Source: Pseudomonadota bacterium (GTDB lineage Bacteria > Pseudomonadota > Gammaproteobacteria > Steroidobacterales > Steroidobacteraceae). From it: a stretch of DNA of 9,108 nucleotides. The number at the start of each line of letters is the position of its first letter. The stretch's first letter is position 1. The notes below the pieces were generated by a model, which saw nothing but the letters and a program-made list of their open reading frames with translations, was not told the origin of the DNA and made no database searches. Location of the stretch: positions 1 to 9,108 of the forward strand of contig QGUX01000134.1 of assembly GCA_003242275.1 (NCBI GenBank), written 5' to 3'. This document shows, one piece after another, positions 5,525-9,108 of the stretch. A program made the translations under genes and the position numbers.

Positions 5525-8326
5525 ATGTCTCGCCGCGTCGCCATCGCCGTGCTCATCGGCGGCACCCTGCTGTTGATGCTCAGTGTGCTGCTGCAGGCGG
5601 GCAAGCAGCAGCGCCAGTTCCGCAGCATGCACCAGGAGCAGCTCCGCCAGGCCGTGCTGCAGGCTTCACTCACCGCGCGCTCGCGGCTGGGCAATGCCGA
5701 GGTGATGCTGCGGGGCATGACCGAGCGCCTGCCGCCGGACAAGGACGGCAACTGGGATGCCCTGCGGGCGGCGCTCCAGCAGGAGGCCGGATTCTTCGGT
5801 GCCGTGTCGGTGCTGCCGCCGGGCACGGACGACGTCTTCATGCACGGCGCGCGCCGCTTCACGCTCACGCCGCGCGAGCTGGAAGGGCTGCGTGACGGCC
5901 GCACGGTGCTGCTGTCGCCGAAGACCGCGGTCGGTCCCGGCCGGCTGTACTTCCTGCGCAACCTGAAGGAACCGGAGCCGCAGCGGCGCGTGCTGGCCGA
6001 GATGCGCGACGGCTGGTGGACGCTGCTGCTCGGCAACAGCGGTTCCGTGCAGCTCGCCGCCTTCGACGCCGCGGGCCAGGTGCACATGAGCACGCGCAGT
6101 CCCCGCGTGTCGATCGCCGAACTGGTGCACGCGCGTGCCGCGGGCCTGCAGCCCGGCCAGTTCACGGGCGACATCGCGTGGAACGAGAATGGCGAGCCCT
6201 GGGTCGGCGCGGTGGCGCCGCTGCAGATCACCGTGGCGGCCAGCGATGCCGGGCTGGTGATGGTGGCCATGGCGCGCGACCGGCCGTGGTCGGCGTTCTT
6301 CTGGTCGGCGGTGCGCACGCAGGCCACCTTCCTGCCGCTGGTGCTGCTGGCCGCATGGCTGGCGTGGGCGTGGACGCGCCGCCAGGAGATCGCGCTGAAG
6401 CAGGTGCGGCGCGCGCTGTCCGGCCTGCCCGACCGCGCCGTGGCGCTGGCGGCCCCGGCACGGCTGGTGCCCGAGCTGCGTGAGGTGGTCGAGGCCTGCA
6501 ACCGCGCCAGCGAGGCCATCGAACAGCAGAACCACACGCGCCGCGTGCTGGACGAGATCGATGCGCTGCTGCTGCCCGGCGGCGACTACGAGAGCGTGCT
6601 CGACCAGGTGCTTACCCGCGTGCGCACCGTCACCCGTTCGCACAACGTCGGCCTCACGCTGGTCGACGCGGTCACCGGCCACGGCCGCCTGTTCGTGGTC
6701 AGCGCCTCGGGTGGCCAGCCCGTCACGCGCGTCACGCTGGACGGCGACATGGTGGCGCGGCTGCTCGATTCCGAGCAGGGCCTGACCATCGCGCGCTGCG
6801 AGGAAGGACGGCACAGCTTCGTCGAGCCGCTGCAGCAGGGCGGCGCCACGTTCTTCTGGGTGTGGCCGGTGATGGCCGCCGGCGAGCTGGCCGCGGTGCT
6901 GGCCGTGGGCTTCTCCGACGCGCCCGCCGGCGCGGCCGTCATCGCCGAGACCGGCACGCAGTGCGCGCAGCGCCTGGGCCTGTCGCTGGCCAGCCATGCG
7001 CGCGCCGAGCGGCTGTACCGCCAGGCGCATTTCGACCCACTGACGCAGCTGCCGAACCGCCAGCTGTTCCGCGACCAGCTCCACAACGAACTGCAGAACG
7101 CCGTCAATAACGGCGGCCGCGGCGCGCTGCTGTACATCGACCTCGACCACTTCAAGCGCGTCAACGACTCGATGGGGCACGAGGCCGGCGACCAGCTGCT
7201 GGCCATCGTCGCGCAGCGCCTGCGCGGCTGCGTGAAGGAGGAGGACACGGTCGCGCGCCTGGGAGGCGACGAATTCACCGTGATCCTGCGCGACGTCACC
7301 GACGCCGGCGAGGTGGCCGCCGTGGCCCAGCGCATCATCGAGGCCATGAAGAAGCCGGTGCGCCTCGGCGAGCGCGAGCACCTCGTGCGCGCCAGCATCG
7401 GCGTCGCGCTGTTCCCCTCCGACGGCACCGCCATCGACGAGCTGCTGCACCACGCGGACCTCGCCATGTACCGCGCCAAGGAGCAGGGCCGTGGCAGCGC
7501 CGAGTTCTACAACCCGAAGATGGGGCTGCGCTCGCCGGATTCGGGCCTGTTCCGGGCATTGAGCCGGCGTGAGTTCTCGCTGTACTACCAGCCCCAGTAC
7601 CGCGTGTCCGACGGCAGCCTCGCCGGGGTGGAGGCGCTGCTGCGCTGGCAGCCGCCCGGCGGCGCGATGCGCACCTCGGCGGAGTTCGTGCCGGCCGCCG
7701 AGGAGTCCGGGCTGATCGTGGACCTCGGCGGCTGGGTGCTCGAGGCCGCCTGCGCGCAGCTCGCGCAGTGGCGCGAGGCCGGCATCGCGCCGCCGGTGCT
7801 GGCCGTGAACCTCTCCGTGCAGCAGCTGCGCGACGTGCAGCTCGTGCCCACGCTCAGGCGCCTGCTCGAGCGGCATCGCCTGCCGCCCTCGTCGCTGGCC
7901 TTCGAGATCAGCGAGTCCGCGCTCACCGACGAGGACAGCCAGCAGCGCATCCTCGAGCTGGCGGAAGTGGGCGTGGGCCTGACGCTGGACGACTTCGGCA
8001 CCGGCAACACCTCGCTCGCCAGCCTGCGCCGCTATCCGGTGCAGGCGGTGAAGATCGACCGCAGCTTCGTCGAGCGCCTCGAGTCCGATGCCGAGGCGGC
8101 CGCGCTGGCCGGAACCATCATCGTGATGGCGCATTCGCTGGACAAGGTGGTGATCGCCGAGGGCGTGGAGAGTGCCGGCCAGCTCGAGTACCTGCGCGAG
8201 CGGCGCTGCGACTTCGCGCAGGGCTACTTCATGGCGCGCCCGCTCTCGCTGCAGGACATCACCGCGCTGCTGCTCGGCCGGCGCAGCGCCGGTACGGACG
8301 CCGGCGTCAGCGCCGCGCGCGGCTGA
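5525..8326 (+). CDS. Membrane GAF-GGDEF-EAL c-di-GMP enzyme
   Basis: A 933-residue bifunctional-type c-di-GMP protein. TM1 (about 5-23) and TM2 (about 267-285) flank a ~240-residue periplasmic sensor without a recognised motif. The cytoplasmic part has a GAF-like region (about 354-490), a GGDEF domain (D504-P-L-T-Q-L-P-N-R512, G580-G-D-E-F584) and an EAL domain. EAL residues are present: E703 in E-A-L-L-R-W, N762, E794, D822-D823, K843, E879, E882 and Q899. Both diguanylate cyclase and phosphodiesterase activity look possible. The inhibitory RxxD site reads K571-E-E-D574, so product inhibition may be weakened. An in-frame ATG at 5471 would add 18 residues, but those codons include AGG, AGG, AGT, ATT, GGA and GGA, unlike the gene body. 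I prefer 5525, preceded by GGGAGGA, although that lies unusually close to the ATG. Confidence 0.95.
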   Translation: MSRRVAIAVLIGGTLLLMLSVLLQAGKQQRQFRSMHQEQLRQAVLQASLTARSRLGNAEVMLRGMTERLPPDKDGNWDALRAALQQEAGFFGAVSVLPPGTDDVFMHGARRFTLTPRELEGLRDGRTVLLSPKTAVGPGRLYFLRNLKEPEPQRRVLAEMRDGWWTLLLGNSGSVQLAAFDAAGQVHMSTRSPRVSIAELVHARAAGLQPGQFTGDIAWNENGEPWVGAVAPLQITVAASDAGLVMVAMARDRPWSAFFWSAVRTQATFLPLVLLAAWLAWAWTRRQEIALKQVRRALSGLPDRAVALAAPARLVPELREVVEACNRASEAIEQQNHTRRVLDEIDALLLPGGDYESVLDQVLTRVRTVTRSHNVGLTLVDAVTGHGRLFVVSASGGQPVTRVTLDGDMVARLLDSEQGLTIARCEEGRHSFVEPLQQGGATFFWVWPVMAAGELAAVLAVGFSDAPAGAAVIAETGTQCAQRLGLSLASHARAERLYRQAHFDPLTQLPNRQLFRDQLHNELQNAVNNGGRGALLYIDLDHFKRVNDSMGHEAGDQLLAIVAQRLRGCVKEEDTVARLGGDEFTVILRDVTDAGEVAAVAQRIIEAMKKPVRLGEREHLVRASIGVALFPSDGTAIDELLHHADLAMYRAKEQGRGSAEFYNPKMGLRSPDSGLFRALSRREFSLYYQPQYRVSDGSLAGVEALLRWQPPGGAMRTSAEFVPAAEESGLIVDLGGWVLEAACAQLAQWREAGIAPPVLAVNLSVQQLRDVQLVPTLRRLLERHRLPPSSLAFEISESALTDEDSQQRILELAEVGVGLTLDDFGTGNTSLASLRRYPVQAVKIDRSFVERLESDAEAAALAGTIIVMAHSLDKVVIAEGVESAGQLEYLRERRCDFAQGYFMARPLSLQDITALLLGRRSAGTDAGVSAARG

Positions 8327-8343
8327 CCGGCGCGCCGCGCCGG
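8327..8343 (+). terminator. GC-only hairpin directly after the GGDEF-EAL stop
   Basis: CCGGCGC (8327-8333) pairs with GCGCCGG (8337-8343) across the loop GCC, immediately after the TGA at 8324-8326. It is a very stable 7-bp stem, but no T-run follows, so it would be an atypical intrinsic terminator. It could protect the 3' end or pause polymerase for Rho. Confidence 0.35.
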
Positions 8344-8415
8344 CCTGCCGTCATTCAGCCAATCCCTGATTCTTGTGAACATATGCCGGACGGCGTGGAA
8401 GCCGCGTCGCAACAC

Positions 8416-8447
8416 TGTCACGATGCAGCGCGCAGGTGACATATGTC
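8416..8447. promoter_or_regulatory. Inverted repeats in the intergenic region, possible operator
   Basis: TGTCAC (8416-8421) and GTGACA (8436-8441) form a perfect inverted repeat with a 14-base spacer. The right arm overlaps the 10-base palindrome GACATATGTC (8438-8447). A related GTGAACATATG lies at 8375-8385. The elements sit just upstream of the candidate promoter for the riboswitch transcript, a natural place for a regulator. Short palindromes arise by chance, so this is tentative. Confidence 0.3.
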
Positions 8448-8460
8448 TTTAACGAAGTTC

Positions 8461-8489
8461 TTGACGTATGGTCGCCACACGCAGACACT
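8461..8489 (+). promoter_or_regulatory. Candidate sigma-70 promoter for the riboswitch transcript
   Basis: TTGACG (8461-8466) is a five-of-six match to the -35 consensus. Seventeen bases later lies GACACT (8484-8489), a weak -10 with A, A and T at consensus positions. Transcription would begin near 8496, just before the riboswitch aptamer, which is the geometry expected. The region is also relatively AT-rich for this genome. The weak -10 keeps confidence modest. Confidence 0.4.
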
Positions 8490-8502
8490 TTGATTGACCA
8501 GT

Positions 8503-8585
8503 GACCAAGGCAAACCCGTCGCGAGGCGGGGACGCAAAGCCACCGGTCTCCGGCGCGAACGCGCGGGAGACAGCGGAGTTGCCCA
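8503..8585 (+). promoter_or_regulatory. Cyclic di-GMP-I (GEMM) riboswitch aptamer
   Basis: The sequence follows the GEMM-I consensus closely. GGCAA (8509-8513) is complementary to TTGCC (8579-8583), closing the aptamer. CCCGTC (8515-8520) pairs with GGCGGG (8525-8530) across a GCGA tetraloop, a GNRA loop as needed for docking. The signature GGGACGCAAAGCC follows (8529-8541). The second helix is formed by CCG (8543-8545) with CGG (8574-8576) and GTCTCC (8546-8551) with GGAGAC (8566-8571), including the conserved AG bulge (8572-8573), and is capped by GCGC/GCGC. By alignment to the Vibrio Vc2 aptamer, the position equivalent to G20 is G8509 and that of the intercalating A47 is A8536. The G argues for c-di-GMP rather than the cGAMP-binding variants. 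The regulated gene starts at 8616. Confidence 0.93.
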
Positions 8586-8605
8586 GGAAGAAGAGCTTCC
8601 AGGAG
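8583..8605 (+). promoter_or_regulatory. Expression-platform hairpin and Shine-Dalgarno site
   Basis: GGAAG (8586-8590) pairs with CTTCC (8596-8600) across AAGAG. After an A-A mismatch, CC (8583-8584) can pair with GG (8602-8603). The Shine-Dalgarno AGGAG (8601-8605), 10 bases before the ATG, therefore lies partly in this hairpin, and C8583 is shared with the closing helix of the aptamer. With no T-tract, this suggests translational control by ribosome-site access. The direction (on or off with c-di-GMP) cannot be read from sequence alone. Confidence 0.5.
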
Positions 8606-8615
8606 TTTCACGGCG

Positions 8616-9108
8616 ATGACGGCAAGCAGTGCAGAGAGCATCGGTGCCAGCGGCGCGGCGCCGGAACAGCTGTTCGTAATCAACCTCGCTGCTTCCACTT
8701 CCCCGATGGCGCTTTCCCATCCCAGCTCCCCGGAGCTGAAGCGCTACACGTTCTTCGTGAGCCGGCAGCGCGAGGAAGGGCGCGAACGATTCCGCCTGCA
8801 CATGGGCTATTTCGCCACCCAGGAAGAGGCGGAAGCATTGCTGCCCACGGTGCGCGACATCTATCCGGCCGCGTGGGCCGGCCCCGCGCCGACCACCGGC
8901 CTGGGCCGCCGCGGACGCATCGCGCCGGGCAGCGTGGTGGCCGTGAAGCCCGCACAGAATCCGACCCCTGCACCCGTCCAGACCCCCGCCTCTCCGGCCG
9001 CGGCACCCGCTGCTGCCCCGGCGGCGGCGCCCGTTGCGGCGGTTTCCGCCGCCACGGGCACGGCGGCACCCCAGGCGCCCGTGCGCCTGGCCGCAGCGGC
9101 ACGGCCCG
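8616..9108 (+). CDS. SPOR-like, Ala/Pro-rich protein under riboswitch control (3' partial)
   Basis: The reading frame starts at ATG 8616, 10 bases after AGGAG, and is open to the window end (164 codons seen). Residues about 38-90 contain R-Y-T-F-F-V-S-R, F-R-L-H-M-G-Y-F, then E-E-A-E-A-L-L and I-Y-P-A-A-W. This strand-helix pattern, with G-Y-F and an Ala-Glu helix, resembles SPOR domains, which bind denuded peptidoglycan glycans, but the match is judged by eye. From about residue 90 the protein is rich in Ala, Pro and Val with A-A-A-P repeats, a typical flexible linker to a further domain outside the window. No signal peptide is visible at the N-terminus, so localisation is unclear. It is the direct target of the c-di-GMP riboswitch, suggesting a role in surface attachment, motility or cell-envelope adaptation. 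Confidence 0.85.
   Translation, partial: MTASSAESIGASGAAPEQLFVINLAASTSPMALSHPSSPELKRYTFFVSRQREEGRERFRLHMGYFATQEEAEALLPTVRDIYPAAWAGPAPTTGLGRRGRIAPGSVVAVKPAQNPTPAPVQTPASPAAAPAAAPAAAPVAAVSAATGTAAPQAPVRLAAAARP

Noticed and set aside
5666..8134. 822-residue open frame on the minus strand
   Set aside because: It lies wholly antisense to the GGDEF-EAL gene, whose motifs are unmistakable. Its translation is His/Gln/Arg/Ala-rich without domains, a usual shadow in a high-GC genome.
8616..8998. Minus-strand open frames over the riboswitch target (for example 8418-8801 and 8680-9102)
   Set aside because: They are antisense to a frame with a good ribosome site and riboswitch leader, and they also cross the riboswitch itself.
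8984..9060. Ala/Pro repeat as a tandem DNA repeat
   Set aside because: It is a codon-level A-A-A-P linker with varied synonymous codons rather than an exact nucleotide repeat.

Overview
The window is about 70% GC, with tightly packed genes, strong G/C preference at third codon positions, Gram-negative envelope proteins (a lipobox lipoprotein, a TonB-C protein) and a c-di-GMP signalling pair. This suggests a high-GC proteobacterium. A gammaproteobacterium near Xanthomonadales or Steroidobacterales is my best guess, by inference only. The first ~70 bases are nearly pure G then C runs and look like a contig edge or low-quality sequence.

Left block (108-3218, + strand): a probable four-gene operon with 1-, 4- and 52-base overlaps. 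It encodes an FHA-domain protein (possibly the C-terminal end of a larger one), two paralogous membrane-anchored von Willebrand A (VWA) proteins, and an outer-membrane-type lipoprotein. Both VWA proteins begin with basic residues and a transmembrane segment carrying the same motif, F-S-L-S-F-[LM]-D-C-x-C-C-G-F-G-A, followed by a long coiled coil and the VWA domain. The Asp near the start of the single membrane helix resembles the layout of MotB/ExbD/TolR/ZorB ion-channel B subunits. I propose, as a hypothesis, an undescribed energised envelope complex.

Middle block (3223-5412): convergent to the operon, on the minus strand, is a secreted TPR protein ending in a TonB-C-like domain. Divergent from it is a Rossmann-fold NAD(P)-binding protein of the YraR/HTATIP2 type, whose expected catalytic Tyr is Phe.

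Right block (5525-9108): a two-TM GAF-GGDEF-EAL protein with intact catalytic motifs but a Lys in place of the inhibitory-site Arg. It is followed by a well-formed c-di-GMP-I (GEMM) riboswitch at about 8503-8585. The riboswitch is the leader of a gene starting at 8616 and running off the window, which encodes a SPOR-like region and an Ala/Pro-rich linker. The probable logic is that the upstream enzyme makes or degrades c-di-GMP and the riboswitch reads it to control the downstream gene. No tRNA, rRNA, CRISPR array or insertion sequence was seen.
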